The translations under genes and the position numbers were made by a program. Positions 1 through 8,013 of a DNA stretch of 64,000 nt are shown one piece after another. The stretch covers positions 62,001-126,000 of the forward strand of contig CAVCMI010000023.1 of assembly GCA_963603365.1 (NCBI GenBank). The letters are read 5' to 3'. The DNA comes from F23-D06 sp963603365 (GTDB taxonomy: Bacteria > Bacteroidota > Bacteroidia > Bacteroidales > WCHB1-69). Numbering within the stretch: the stretch's first letter is position 1; each line of letters starts with the position of its first letter. The notes beneath the pieces are model-generated. The model did no database searches, was not told the origin of the DNA, and saw only the letters and a program-made list of their open reading frames with translations.

Positions 1-787
1 TCATGCGGATATGCAGCGTGTGCAGGTTCTTCTGTATGCTGGAGGAGCGGAAAGTGTCCAATACCGGACCGAGCAGCATTGCGGTGCCGTTGTTCACGTC
101 AATCAGAGAGTTGATGTACTCGGCAGTCCCGCAGATGGCGCCTGCAACACAGTCGTTCATTCCGTTCACGTATTTGGTCATGCTGTAGATGACGACATCG
201 GCGCCGAGACGGTACGGGGAGAAAATCATCGGTGTGAAAGTGTTGTCCACAAGCAATTTGGCGCCGGCGGCGTGGGCAATCTTGGAAATCTCAGGGATGT
301 TGGCGATACGGAGCAGCGGATTGTTCATCGTTTCCGTATAAAGAACCTTGGTGTTGGGTCTGATGGCTTTCTTGACGGCTTCCAGGTCCTGCATGTTGAC
401 GAAAGTGACCTCGACATTGAATTTCTTGAGGTAGTTGTTCAGAAATGCGAACGTTCCGCCGTAAGTGGTCATGCTGGATACGATATGGTCGCCGGCCTTC
501 ACTTCGTGGAGCAGCGCCACCGTTATGGCAGCCATTCCGGAACCGGTAGCCCAGGCCGCTTCGGTGCCTTCCATGGCGGCCAATGACTGTGCCAATGCCA
601 GCGTACTCGGATTCCAATGTCTGGAGTAGAGGAAATAACCCTCCGTTTCGCCATGGAATGTGTCGGTCATGGTCTTGGCGTGTTCAAACATAAATGTGGC
701 ACTGTCGCAGATGGCAGGGTTGACGCCGCGGTAAGCGTCTTTTTTGTCCAACTTCTCGATGTTGGTTGCGGGATCAAATTTTCTCAT
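1..787 (-). CDS. Cys/Met-metabolism PLP-dependent lyase (partial, 3' end off the left edge)
   Basis: The minus-strand reading frame starts at the ATG at 787 (product begins MRKFDPATNIEKL) and stays open to base 1, so the C-terminal part is outside the window. It reads as a trans-sulfuration family enzyme (methionine gamma-lyase, cystathionine gamma-lyase or gamma-synthase class). Visible family marks are a substrate-loop segment YSRHWNPS, ATGSGMAAI, the ETMNNPLL strand, LVDNTF, and the Schiff-base lysine in DVVIYSMTKYVNG. These enzymes use pyridoxal phosphate in the cytoplasm to cleave or form thioether amino acids; which reaction this one performs cannot be decided from the N-terminal 262 residues. 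A TATCTTTG -7 box lies upstream at 859-852. Confidence 0.88.
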   Translation of the reverse strand, partial: MRKFDPATNIEKLDKKDAYRGVNPAICDSATFMFEHAKTMTDTFHGETEGYFLYSRHWNPSTLALAQSLAAMEGTEAAWATGSGMAAITVALLHEVKAGDHIVSSMTTYGGTFAFLNNYLKKFNVEVTFVNMQDLEAVKKAIRPNTKVLYTETMNNPLLRIANIPEISKIAHAAGAKLLVDNTFTPMIFSPYRLGADVVIYSMTKYVNGMNDCVAGAICGTAEYINSLIDVNNGTAMLLGPVLDTFRSSSIQKNLHTLHIRM

Positions 788-851
788 GTTGTTTATCAGT
801 TATTTAGATGATATTAGATGTTGTGCTTGACAGTTTTCGCCTAAAAGCGTG

Positions 852-859
852 CAAAGATA
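852..859 (-). promoter_or_regulatory. -7 box of the PLP-lyase promoter
   Basis: On the minus strand the bases read TATCTTTG, matching the Bacteroidota -7 consensus TAnnTTTG, about 65 bases upstream of the start at 787. No clear -33 TTTG is seen at the expected spacing. Confidence 0.5.
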
Positions 860-945
860 TGTTTTTTATCGTAACATCTTTTTTTGTTTGTATATGGATT
901 ACGGCGGCCGCACGAATAATAATCCCAACCGCTTAGGGAATTATT

Positions 946-965
946 GAATGAGGAATGAGGAATGA
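946..965 (+). repeat. Short GGAATGA heptamer tandem repeat (about 2.9 copies)
   Basis: GAATGA is followed by two perfect GGAATGA units. The same heptamer occurs as eight perfect copies at 52764-52819. The tract sits exactly at the left boundary of the restriction-modification remnant that begins around 966. Confidence 0.85.
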
Positions 966-1268
966 GCGTTTTTGTGCAGCAAAGCGGAACAACTTGTGAT
1001 TTCAATAGTTCCGATTCGTGGGTTATCTTATCTCCAATTGAGCAAAGCATCAAGAGAAAGATAGAGGCAGTAGGCACTCCTTTGAAGGATTGGGATATAC
1101 AAATCAATTATGGCATCAAGACAGGCTACAATGATGCGTTCATAATAAAAAGTAAACGGACATTTTCGCTTCTTTGTTCGGCGCAAACAAAACGTCAGCG
1201 TGCTCGCCTTTCGGGAGAAACCGTCAAAAGTGTGTTGTGCAACGGAACCTCCATGAATTATTCAGGCT
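962..1268 (+). pseudogene. Remnant of a type IIG (Eco57I-like) restriction enzyme/methyltransferase
   Basis: About 60 residues (roughly 966-1145) match the start of the TaqI-like specificity region of large type IIG restriction-methyltransferases: DSWVILSPIEQ, a short helix, then GTPLKDWDIQINYGIKTGYNDAFII, in which the KDWDIxINYGIKTGxNxAFII block is highly characteristic. The preceding methyltransferase domain (with its NPPY motif) and everything after FII are absent, and the frame continues about 40 codons into unrelated sequence before stopping. It cannot encode an active enzyme. The apparent ATG at 962 falls inside the heptamer repeat, so it is not a real start. The assignment rests on recalled family motifs, not a search. 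Confidence 0.7.
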
Positions 1269-1426
1269 AAAAGCCTTTTAACAGATCTGCCACAAAAACG
1301 CCGAATGAAATTCAGCAAAAACACAGATTAAAAGCCACAAAAGACAGTAACTGGCTATCGCAAAAGTTAGTTGCCACATAGCACAATTATTAGTATCAAA
1401 AAACCACAAATATTAGTTTTTTTTAC
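1269..1426. other. Intergenic stretch after the restriction remnant
   Basis: AT-rich sequence without a credible gene. It holds a weak hairpin, AGGCT-AAA-AGCCT followed by TTTT, at 1264-1279 that could be a poor terminator. Nothing else recognised. Confidence 0.4.
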
Positions 1427-1457
1427 TTGCATATATGGATGAACATCACTATTTTTG
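1427..1457 (+). promoter_or_regulatory. Promoter of the DUF4143 ATPase gene
   Basis: TTG at 1427-1429 is followed after 20 bases by TATTTTTG (1450-1457), the phylum -33/-7 pattern. The start codon of the next gene is 25 bases downstream of the -7 box. Confidence 0.6.
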
Positions 1458-1482
1458 CACATAAATTGAAAACGACTGAAAT

Positions 1483-2775
1483 ATGAACTACTCACATAGA
1501 ATTGCGGACATTCAACTGGCAGAGCGTCTGGATGCTTTTGGGGCTGTACTGATAGAGGGTCCTAAATGGTGCGGAAAGACAACGACAGCAGAGCAGATGA
1601 GTAAAAGTGTCATCAAAATGCAGGATACAGAGATGCAGGAAGAATACGCTGCAACCGCTGCTTCAAAACCATCCTTGCTGTTGATGGGAGAAACGCCTCG
1701 TCTTATAGATGAGTGGCAGGATGCTCCTGTGCTTTGGGATGCTGTGCGTACTATGGTAGACGATCGTCAAGTTCCGGGACAGTTCATTCTTACTGGGTCT
1801 ACTGTTGTTGACAGAAGCACAATCCATCATTCAGGAACGGGCAGGATATCGCGAATGAAGATGTTGCCAATGAGTTTATGGGAGTCGGGAGAGTCTAACG
1901 GGAATATTTCCTTAAAGGAATTGTTCGACAATCAGAATTTGGACATAGACGGCATTACTTCAGACATGAAAATTGAGGACTTGATTTATGCTGCTTGTCG
2001 CGGCGGATGGCCTGCATTTATCAACATGAAGAGTGATAAGTCAAAGTTGCTTATTGCGCGTAACTATGTTGATGCAATCTGCCGTGATGATATCTCCAGA
2101 GTGGATGGTGTGAAGAGGGACGAACGAACTACTCGTGCTATATTGCGTTCGTATGCCCGAAACATATCTACATTGGCAAAGAACACCGCCATCTTAGCTG
2201 ACGTGACAGCCTCTGGCGAGGTGACACTCTCAATGAGTACGTTTGAGGATTATGTAACCTCCCTCAACAGATTGTTTGTTATTGACAATATCGACGCATG
2301 GTGTCCTGCCGTTCGAAGTAAAACTGCTATCCGATGTGGCATAAAACGTGCTTTTGTAGACCCTTCCATAGCTGTAGCCGCTCTTGGATTTTCGCCGGAA
2401 GCATTGATGACCCAGTTGAAAACATTCGGTTTTATCTTTGAACAAATGTGTGCGAGAGACCTTCGGGCTTACACCTCAGGCTTTGGCAATCATTTGTCTT
2501 ACTATCGCGACCGATACGGCTTGGAAGCTGATTTGGTGCTTCACCTTGACGATGGACGCTACGCTCTCATAGAATGTAAGCTTGGCAGTCGTGAGATAGA
2601 AGAAGGTGCAAAACACCTTTTGGAGATAAAACGTCTCATTAAAGTGTATAATGAAACGGAAAAGCAGGTACCGCTACGCGAGCCCGACTTGATGATTGTC
2701 ATGACTGGTGGCTATATGGCTTACACACGCCCTGACGGAGTAAAAGTCATACCGCTTGCCTGTTTGAAAGATTAA
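1483..2775 (+). CDS. ATP-binding protein with AAA and DUF4143 domains
   Basis: The 430-residue product has a P-loop GPKWCGKT at residues 26-33 and a Walker B-like PRLIDEWQ near 73-80, then a sensor-like FILTGST. The C-terminal half is a DUF4143 region ending in a PD-(D/E)XK-like core, EADLVLHLDDGRYALIECKLG, near residues 349-369. This two-domain plan is common in Bacteroidota, often near mobile or defence genes, but no cellular function is established. Length is usual for the family and the gene looks intact. The next small gene begins 11 bases after the stop, so they are probably co-transcribed. The stretch 1483-3569 looks more AT-rich than the genes around it, hinting at horizontal arrival. 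Confidence 0.88.
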   Translation: MNYSHRIADIQLAERLDAFGAVLIEGPKWCGKTTTAEQMSKSVIKMQDTEMQEEYAATAASKPSLLLMGETPRLIDEWQDAPVLWDAVRTMVDDRQVPGQFILTGSTVVDRSTIHHSGTGRISRMKMLPMSLWESGESNGNISLKELFDNQNLDIDGITSDMKIEDLIYAACRGGWPAFINMKSDKSKLLIARNYVDAICRDDISRVDGVKRDERTTRAILRSYARNISTLAKNTAILADVTASGEVTLSMSTFEDYVTSLNRLFVIDNIDAWCPAVRSKTAIRCGIKRAFVDPSIAVAALGFSPEALMTQLKTFGFIFEQMCARDLRAYTSGFGNHLSYYRDRYGLEADLVLHLDDGRYALIECKLGSREIEEGAKHLLEIKRLIKVYNETEKQVPLREPDLMIVMTGGYMAYTRPDGVKVIPLACLKD

Positions 2776-2786
2776 AAAAACAGACC

Positions 2787-3164
2787 ATGAATGATATTAG
2801 TAAAGACAAGGGCTATCAAGAATTCTTTGCTGGAATAAATGAATTGGCAAAGGAACTAATGCAGATTCGCGAGAGAGCGGCCATAGAGTATGCTCCCATT
2901 GTTGATGAATTCTGTGCGAGAAAACATGCAACGGCAAACGAGGTCGGACGTATGCTTGACAATCTGTTTGAGTTTGCTGATGACGAACGCATATTGCTTA
3001 TGTATAAGAAAATATGTCGTAGATTCGTCTATGAATATCCCGAAACGATAAGTTATTATATCATGGAGTACAGAAAGGAATACGACCGTGAAAGTCTTGT
3101 CGGAACAGAATATGAATACCTTCTTCATGAAGACGATGGTTTAGTATATGACACCAAACAATAA
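2787..3164 (+). CDS. Conserved-looking hypothetical protein, 125 aa
   Basis: Not recognised. The product is charged, probably all-helical and cytoplasmic: no signal peptide or membrane segment, N-terminal helices rich in Glu/Lys/Arg, then a Tyr- and Glu-rich C-terminal half. It begins 11 bases after the DUF4143 ATPase gene and ends 11 bases before the next frame, so the three form a compact unit sharing the promoter at 1427-1457. A role linked to the ATPase is only inferred from position. Tyr/Glu richness and AT-rich codons match its upstream neighbour. Confidence 0.65.
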   Translation: MNDISKDKGYQEFFAGINELAKELMQIRERAAIEYAPIVDEFCARKHATANEVGRMLDNLFEFADDERILLMYKKICRRFVYEYPETISYYIMEYRKEYDRESLVGTEYEYLLHEDDGLVYDTKQ

Positions 3165-3175
3165 AGAAGAAAAAG

Positions 3176-3569
3176 ATGGCGGTGCTTGAAGATACAGTTG
3201 GGAAACTTGAACAGGAACATGCATCCGCAATGTCGCAAGCCGCAGATGAAGAGCAGCAGCACAAAGTGCAAGAAGCTCTCGATGGGTTTGCTACAAAAAT
3301 GAGCGTGTTCAGCAAAGAGGAGCAAGATGCAATCAACGCATGCGCCATTGCCTTTGCCGATCGTGACCAGATAGTTGTACCACACTCCGTGACAACTATC
3401 GCCCCCAAGTGTAGCCAAGCCGACCCTAATGGCCTATGTCAGTTCCGCTTTTTTCAAGATTGCCAAGAAGTGCAAAGACATTGCTAAGTTCCTCAGTATC
3501 GTGTTTGAGGCATACTTCCATGGAGGCGAAGGCTTCGTGCATAAGAGAATGCCAGGGGGCGAAAGATAG
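3176..3569 (+). pseudogene. Frameshifted hypothetical gene
   Basis: The first frame (3176-3487) encodes a helical, Gln/Glu-rich stretch up to VVPHSVTTIAP. At the C5 run 3402-3406, moving forward one base gives a continuous and much more protein-like reading, SVAKPTLMAYVSSAFF and onward through KIAKKCKDIAKFLSIVFEAY, ending at a stop at 3567-3569. This indicates a one-base insertion in a C run, either a true mutation or an assembly error. The combined product would be about 130 residues with an amphipathic C-terminal helix. No family recognised. It lies 11 bases after the preceding small gene in the same unit. Confidence 0.5.
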
Positions 3570-3610
3570 CGTGAAATAGAATTTCCCAATGTCATCACGA
3601 AGTTTTTGCC

Positions 3611-3618
3611 TATCTTTG
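3611..3618 (+). promoter_or_regulatory. -7 box before the second DUF4143 gene
   Basis: TATCTTTG matches the -7 consensus and lies 46 bases before the ATG at 3664, so the second ATPase gene probably had its own promoter. Confidence 0.45.
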
Positions 3619-3663
3619 CTACGTAAAAAAATAGTCATAAATGTCAGATATTTTAGATAGCGT

Positions 3664-4702
3664 ATGTATATAGCACGAAATCAATATCTTGAAAAGCTGA
3701 AAGCAGCAAGGGGAAACGGTCTCGTCAAGATTGTGACCGGATTGCGGCGGTGTGGGAAGTCCTATCTTCTGTTCAAGATATTCAGGAAATTCCTGATTGA
3801 AGACGGAGTCAGAGAAGACCACATCATCGGACATCGCCACCGACTTCCGGGGCAGGGGCTATGTCATCAATCTGCATCCCCTTTCCTTTTCAGAATATGT
3901 CACCGTCTTTGACGGCGGCCTCGATGAAGCCTGGGAGGAATACTACACCTACGGAGGCCTTCCACTCGTGCTGTCGCTTGAGGGAGACACCGCCAAGGGC
4001 GACTATCTGTCCGATCTTTACCGCACGGTGTATCTCTCAGACATCAGGGAGCGTCACGACATACGGCACGGCGCTGACTTTTCTGATCTTGCGTCCGTAC
4101 TCGCATCCTCTGTCGGCTCGCCGGTGAATCCGCTCAAACTTGCCAATACATTCAAGAGTACCAAGCAGTCAAGCATTTCCAGCGCGACTGTTTCCAGATA
4201 CATTGACTATCTCTGCGATGCGTTCATCGCCGAGAAGGCAGTCCGCTTCGACCTCAAGGGAAAGCGGTATATCGGCTCGCTGTCGAAGTACTATTTCACC
4301 GACATCGGCATCCGCAATGCGATACTCGGATTCCGCCAGCAGGAGGAAAGCCACATTATGGAGAACATCATCTTCAATGAATTGCGAATAAGAGGTTTCC
4401 GTGTGGATGTGGGCAATCTCATAATCCGGACCACGGACAGGCAGGGCAAGACGGTGCGTAAATCGCTCGAAGTGGATTTCGTCGCCAACAGCGGGAATAA
4501 TCGCTATTACATCCAGTCGGCGCTCGATATGCCGACCAGAGAGAAAATCGAGCAGGAGACACGTTCTCTCCGAAGCATAGGCGACTCTTTCAGGAAGGTT
4601 ATCATCGTCAAGGACAGAATCAAACCCCGCCGGGACGAGCACGGCATCCTCACCCTCGGCCTTTTCGATTTCCTGCTGCATCCGGAAAGTCTGGACTTGT
4701 AG
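3664..4702 (+). pseudogene. DUF4143 ATPase gene broken by an internal deletion
   Basis: The N-terminal 55 codons encode an ATPase start with P-loop GLRRCGKS (residues 26-33) and end at EDHII near 3828. The homologous continuation, SSDIATDFRGRG, YVINLHPLSFSEYV and the whole DUF4143 region to LHPESLDL, is in the next frame from about 3824 on. Intact relatives are about 430-460 residues and have some 80-100 residues between these points, including Walker B and the strand before ITGSN. All of that is missing and the frame is shifted, so an ATPase cannot be made. A downstream start at 3797 could in principle yield a DUF4143-only protein with the nuclease-like core (LEVDFVANSGNNRYYIQ), but I see no start signal for it. 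Confidence 0.8.
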
Positions 4703-4787
4703 CGGCCGGCTCTTGACGAGAGATGGCGGAGGATTTTTCTAAGCCAAAGGTGATGTATCCCAACATGACAAAGTACATGCCATTTGT

Positions 4788-4833
4788 TATATTACTCCCT
4801 ATTATTCGATATCGAATAATAGGGAGTAATATA
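4788..4833. repeat. Perfect 46-bp palindrome between convergent genes
   Basis: The left 23 bases (4788-4810) are the exact reverse complement of the right 23 (4811-4833), with no spacer; the centre is CGATATCG. In RNA it would fold into a 21-bp stem with a tetraloop from either strand. It lies between the 3' ends of the broken ATPase gene (plus) and the peptidase gene (minus), so a bidirectional terminator is the simplest reading. There is no strong T-run, and a perfect spacerless palindrome of this length is unusual for a terminator. Confidence 0.9.
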
Positions 4834-4901
4834 GATGTTCTGAATCGGGAGAGGCATCCTTGACTGCCTCTGCATATCGTTCGGAGACAGAAAAGTCGAT
4901 G

Positions 4902-7019
4902 TTATTCCAGTCCGCGGTTCTTAAGCAGCGGTTTGATGGAGGGTTCGTGTCCGCGGAAAGCCGTGTAGAGTTTCATGCACTCATCGGTGTTGCCCTTTTC
5001 CAGAATGTTGATGCGGAAAGCAGCGGCAGTTTCCTGGTCAAAGATGCCGTGTTCGCGGAAGGCTTCGAAAGCGTCGTTGTCGAGAACGGCTGCCCAGGTG
5101 TAGCTGTAATAGCCTGCGCCGTAGCCTCCGGAGAAGATGTGCTGGAAGTAGGGGCTCTTGTATCTCGACACAATGGACGATATCAGTCCGATCTGAGCCA
5201 TTTGGCGGTTCTCGTAGTCCGGAAGGACGATGCCGGTTTTTTTTGTGATGGTGTGATAGTCCATGTCGAGCAGCGAGGCGGCCAGCAGTTCGGTGTTGAT
5301 GAAGCCCTGCCCGTAAGTCTTGGAGGCCTGTATCTTCTTGATCAGTTCGTCAGGGATGACTTGCCCGGTGCTGTAATGTTTGGCGTACATTTTGAGCACT
5401 TCCGGCTCGAATGCGAAATGCTCCATGAACTGCGAGGGCATCTCTACATAGTCGCGGGGCACGTTGGTGCCGGAAAGAGAACGGTAGTGGCAGCGCGAGA
5501 GCATACTGTGCAACCCGTGGCCGAACTCGTGGAAGAGGGTTTCCACCTGGTCGATGTTGAGCAACGCCGGACGGCTGCCTGACGGTTTGGTGAAGTTGAA
5601 GACTAACGATACGACAGGAATGACGTTCTTGCCGTCGCGCGTGTAGTACTGCTCCCTGAAATTGGTCATCCAAGCGCCGCTTCTTTTCGACTCCCGCGGG
5701 AAGAAGTCCATATAGACGATGGCAATGACTTCGTTGCGGTCGATGACCTCGTATGCTTTCACGTCTTTGTGGTAAACAGGGATGTTGCTGTTTTCGCGGA
5801 AAGTGAGCCCGTACAGTTTGTTGCAGACCATAAAGAGTCCATTCTGTGCGGTGTCAAGGGAGAAATAAGGTCTGATGGCTTCTTCGTCCACGTCATATTT
5901 GGCTTTCCGTTCTTTTTCACAGTAGTAGCGCCAGTCGCACGGTTCCAGTTGGAATCCGCCTTTTTCTTTGTCGATCATTTTCTGGTAGGATGCGGCCTCT
6001 TCTTTGGCTTTGGCAAGCGCGGGTTTCCAAACCTGCATAAGCAGGTCATACACGTTCTTGTCGTTCTTGGCCATGCAGTCGTCCAGCACATAGTTGGCGT
6101 AATTGTCGAAGCCGAGGATGTTGGCCTTTTCCAGCCGCAGGTTCACGATCTCGTTGATGATAGCGGCATTGTCAAAGTCGCCGCCGAGGCAGCGGTTCGT
6201 ATAGGCCGTCCAGATCTCCTTGCGGAGGCTGCGGTCTTGGCAGTACATAAGGAATGGCTCTAATGTGGGCATGTCCAAGGTGAACACGTATTTGCCTTCG
6301 GTGTCCTTGTTGGCGTTTCTGGCCTCAAGGGCGGCGTGGAGCAGGGAGGACGGGAGTCCGGCCAGTTTTGCGGAGTCGGCGACTGCCAGTTTGTAGTCGT
6401 TGGTTGCGCCCAGCACGTTGTTGCCGAATTTCAGGGTCAGTGTTGAAAGCCGGCTGTTTATTTCACGGAAACGTTCTTGATTCTCTTTTGGGATGTTTGC
6501 GCCGCCCCGCACAAAGCTTTTGTAAGTCTCTTCAAGCAGGCGCAGTTGCTCGTTGTTCAGATTCTCGGCCTCCCGGTTGTCGTAAACTTGCTTCACTCTG
6601 GCAAACAGCTTTTCGTTCAGCATGATGTCGTCGCTGTGCTGCGAGAGGACGGGGAATATGGTATCGGCTATGGCCTCCATCTCTTCGTCGTTGCAACATT
6701 CTGCCAAGTTCATGAATACAGAACTGACCTTGTTGAGCAGTTCGTCGCTGTATTCCAACGGGATGATGGTATTGGCGAACGTGGGCTTTTCCTTGCTGCC
6801 GCAGATGTTGTCGATGGCTTCTTTCTGCTGCCGCATGCCTTCTTCGAATGCCGGCAAATAATGAACGGTCTTGATTTCATCGAACGGAGGCACCCCGTAA
6901 GGAGTCTCCCAATTTTGCATGAAAGGATTGTCTGAAAGGTCTGTCTTGCTTTTCTTGCCGCATGCACCGCCGATAAGGCCGGCAGTAACGATGCCCATGA
7001 TTACGAGATTGTGCTTCAT
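4902..7019 (-). CDS. dcp: M3 family peptidyl-dipeptidase, predicted lipoprotein
   Basis: A zinc metallopeptidase of the Dcp/oligopeptidase A family (M3), which removes dipeptides or cuts short peptides. The 705-residue product has the metal site HEFGH at residues 497-501, in TLFHEFGHGLHSML, and typical C-terminal blocks such as YYSYTWAAVLDNDAF. The N-terminus (MKHNLVIMGIVTAG, then LIGGAC) ends in a lipobox with Cys20, so it is probably anchored in an envelope membrane rather than cytoplasmic like E. coli Dcp. Length is normal. It is a single-gene unit with a TATTTTTG box at 7053-7046. It probably feeds on peptides made by secreted proteases. Confidence 0.93.
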   Translation of the reverse strand: MKHNLVIMGIVTAGLIGGACGKKSKTDLSDNPFMQNWETPYGVPPFDEIKTVHYLPAFEEGMRQQKEAIDNICGSKEKPTFANTIIPLEYSDELLNKVSSVFMNLAECCNDEEMEAIADTIFPVLSQHSDDIMLNEKLFARVKQVYDNREAENLNNEQLRLLEETYKSFVRGGANIPKENQERFREINSRLSTLTLKFGNNVLGATNDYKLAVADSAKLAGLPSSLLHAALEARNANKDTEGKYVFTLDMPTLEPFLMYCQDRSLRKEIWTAYTNRCLGGDFDNAAIINEIVNLRLEKANILGFDNYANYVLDDCMAKNDKNVYDLLMQVWKPALAKAKEEAASYQKMIDKEKGGFQLEPCDWRYYCEKERKAKYDVDEEAIRPYFSLDTAQNGLFMVCNKLYGLTFRENSNIPVYHKDVKAYEVIDRNEVIAIVYMDFFPRESKRSGAWMTNFREQYYTRDGKNVIPVVSLVFNFTKPSGSRPALLNIDQVETLFHEFGHGLHSMLSRCHYRSLSGTNVPRDYVEMPSQFMEHFAFEPEVLKMYAKHYSTGQVIPDELIKKIQASKTYGQGFINTELLAASLLDMDYHTITKKTGIVLPDYENRQMAQIGLISSIVSRYKSPYFQHIFSGGYGAGYYSYTWAAVLDNDAFEAFREHGIFDQETAAAFRINILEKGNTDECMKLYTAFRGHEPSIKPLLKNRGLE

Positions 7020-7045
7020 AAATGTGTCGGTATATTTTTTTGTGG

Positions 7046-7053
7046 CAAAAATA
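7046..7053 (-). promoter_or_regulatory. -7 box of the M3 peptidase gene
   Basis: Minus strand reads TATTTTTG, 27 bases upstream of the ATG at 7019. Confidence 0.55.
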
Positions 7054-7211
7054 CAAAAAAGGATTTGTCTTTGCTTCGGTGACGAAAAGGCCTGACAATA
7101 GTAAAAAAATGCGAAAAACGTTCACTGCCGTTAAAGAAGAATTGTAAAAATAATGTTTAAGATAAAACCAACCTTTTCATTGTCAATAAAATAAAAAAGA
7201 ATCAAAACCTC

Positions 7212-7243
7212 TTGACAAACGTAAAGCAGAGACTGTATCTTTG
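7212..7243 (+). promoter_or_regulatory. Promoter with long leader before the secreted 166-aa protein
   Basis: TTG (7212-7214) and TATCTTTG (7236-7243) are separated by 21 bases, the same spacing as at 9677-9708. The first good start codon downstream is at 7471, giving a leader of about 220 bases. Confidence 0.6.
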
Positions 7244-7470
7244 TGGTGTTGATTTTATGCAGGGGCTGGCATCCCCGCTTGAAGTTTTCAAAAGGCATCC
7301 GGAAACGGGTCAAGGACAATATGATAAATAATTAGAACAAGAAAATGCCGTATCAGAACAGAAAACAACTGAAGTGCCGCTGTCCGGCTCTGAGGCGAAG
7401 ATTGGATTGAACTCCTCCTGCGTAAGTGGAAAAAATTAAATAAAAATCAATAAATAAAAAACAAAAAACC
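7244..7470 (+). other. Long 5' leader with a hairpin and a possible 21-codon ORF
   Basis: The leader carries a small hairpin near its start (GGGG 7262-7265, CCCC 7273-7276, 7-base loop) and one short open frame, 7345-7410, whose product would be 21 residues rich in Arg, Lys and Cys (begins MPYQNRKQLK, contains CRCPALRRR). The frame is preceded only by an A-rich stretch. I recognise no riboswitch class. Whether the short ORF is translated is unknown. Confidence 0.35.
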
Positions 7471-7971
7471 ATGAAAAAATTATTATTGTTAGCAAGCATT
7501 TGTTTAATCGGCATCAGCGCCTCTTTCGCAGAAGGCGATCCCGCACTCATTGTCCGCAAATACAACGGCGGATGGTGGGCCTGGCTTAATTTGTATAACG
7601 TAATCGAATACACGCCATCCCAAAACGGCGGTCCCGCACTTCTTGAATGCAGCGGAAAAGGCTTCAGTTTCTGTCGCGTCCCGTCTTCTGCATTCAGCTG
7701 TACCGTTGGTTCAACCAACAACGGGTCTGTCGGCCTGACCCCGCAGGTCAATTCAAGGCTTGCGGATGCTGTCAACCAGTTGATTGAACAGAGCGAGAAC
7801 AGCAGTTCAAAAGGGGTGAATTCCGGAACAGCAACCAAAAAGATTGCCGTGCAGAGTTCATCCAAGAAGGTGGATACTTATGTCGTCAAGGGGAAATGGT
7901 CCTACAACCAATACGGCGAAGGCACCGTGGAGATCTACATCGACAAGTTGAACCTGTTGCAAAGACAATAA
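7471..7971 (+). CDS. Secreted hypothetical protein, 166 aa
   Basis: The product starts with a clear signal peptide (MKKLLLLASICLIGISASFA, cleavage before EGDP), so it is exported. The mature part has a Trp-rich start (GGWWAWLNLYNVIEY), two cysteines near residues 64 and 72 that could form a disulfide, a Ser/Gly/Lys linker and a C-terminal beta-like segment (KVDTYVVKGKWSYNQYGEGTVEIYIDKL). No family recognised. It follows a long leader and precedes by 42 bases another exported protein on the same strand, so both probably form an operon. Confidence 0.75.
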   Translation: MKKLLLLASICLIGISASFAEGDPALIVRKYNGGWWAWLNLYNVIEYTPSQNGGPALLECSGKGFSFCRVPSSAFSCTVGSTNNGSVGLTPQVNSRLADAVNQLIEQSENSSSKGVNSGTATKKIAVQSSSKKVDTYVVKGKWSYNQYGEGTVEIYIDKLNLLQRQ

Positions 7972-8013
7972 TCCGCCTGAAATAGCGAAGGATATTCAAA
8001 AAACAATATAGAA

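Noticed and set aside
11..586. Long plus-strand open frame of 191 codons
   Set aside because: It is antisense to the well-supported PLP-lyase frame and its product has no recognisable features.
3797..4702. Stand-alone DUF4143 gene starting at 3797
   Set aside because: The first codons are out-of-frame ATPase sequence and no promoter or ribosome site is apparent, so it is treated as part of the broken gene.
7131..7319. 62-codon minus-strand frame upstream of the secreted 166-aa gene
   Set aside because: It overlaps the promoter and leader of a plus-strand gene and lacks its own promoter or recognisable product.
7244..7470. Known riboswitch in the long leader
   Set aside because: No conserved core of a class I know was recognised; only a small hairpin and a short ORF are visible.
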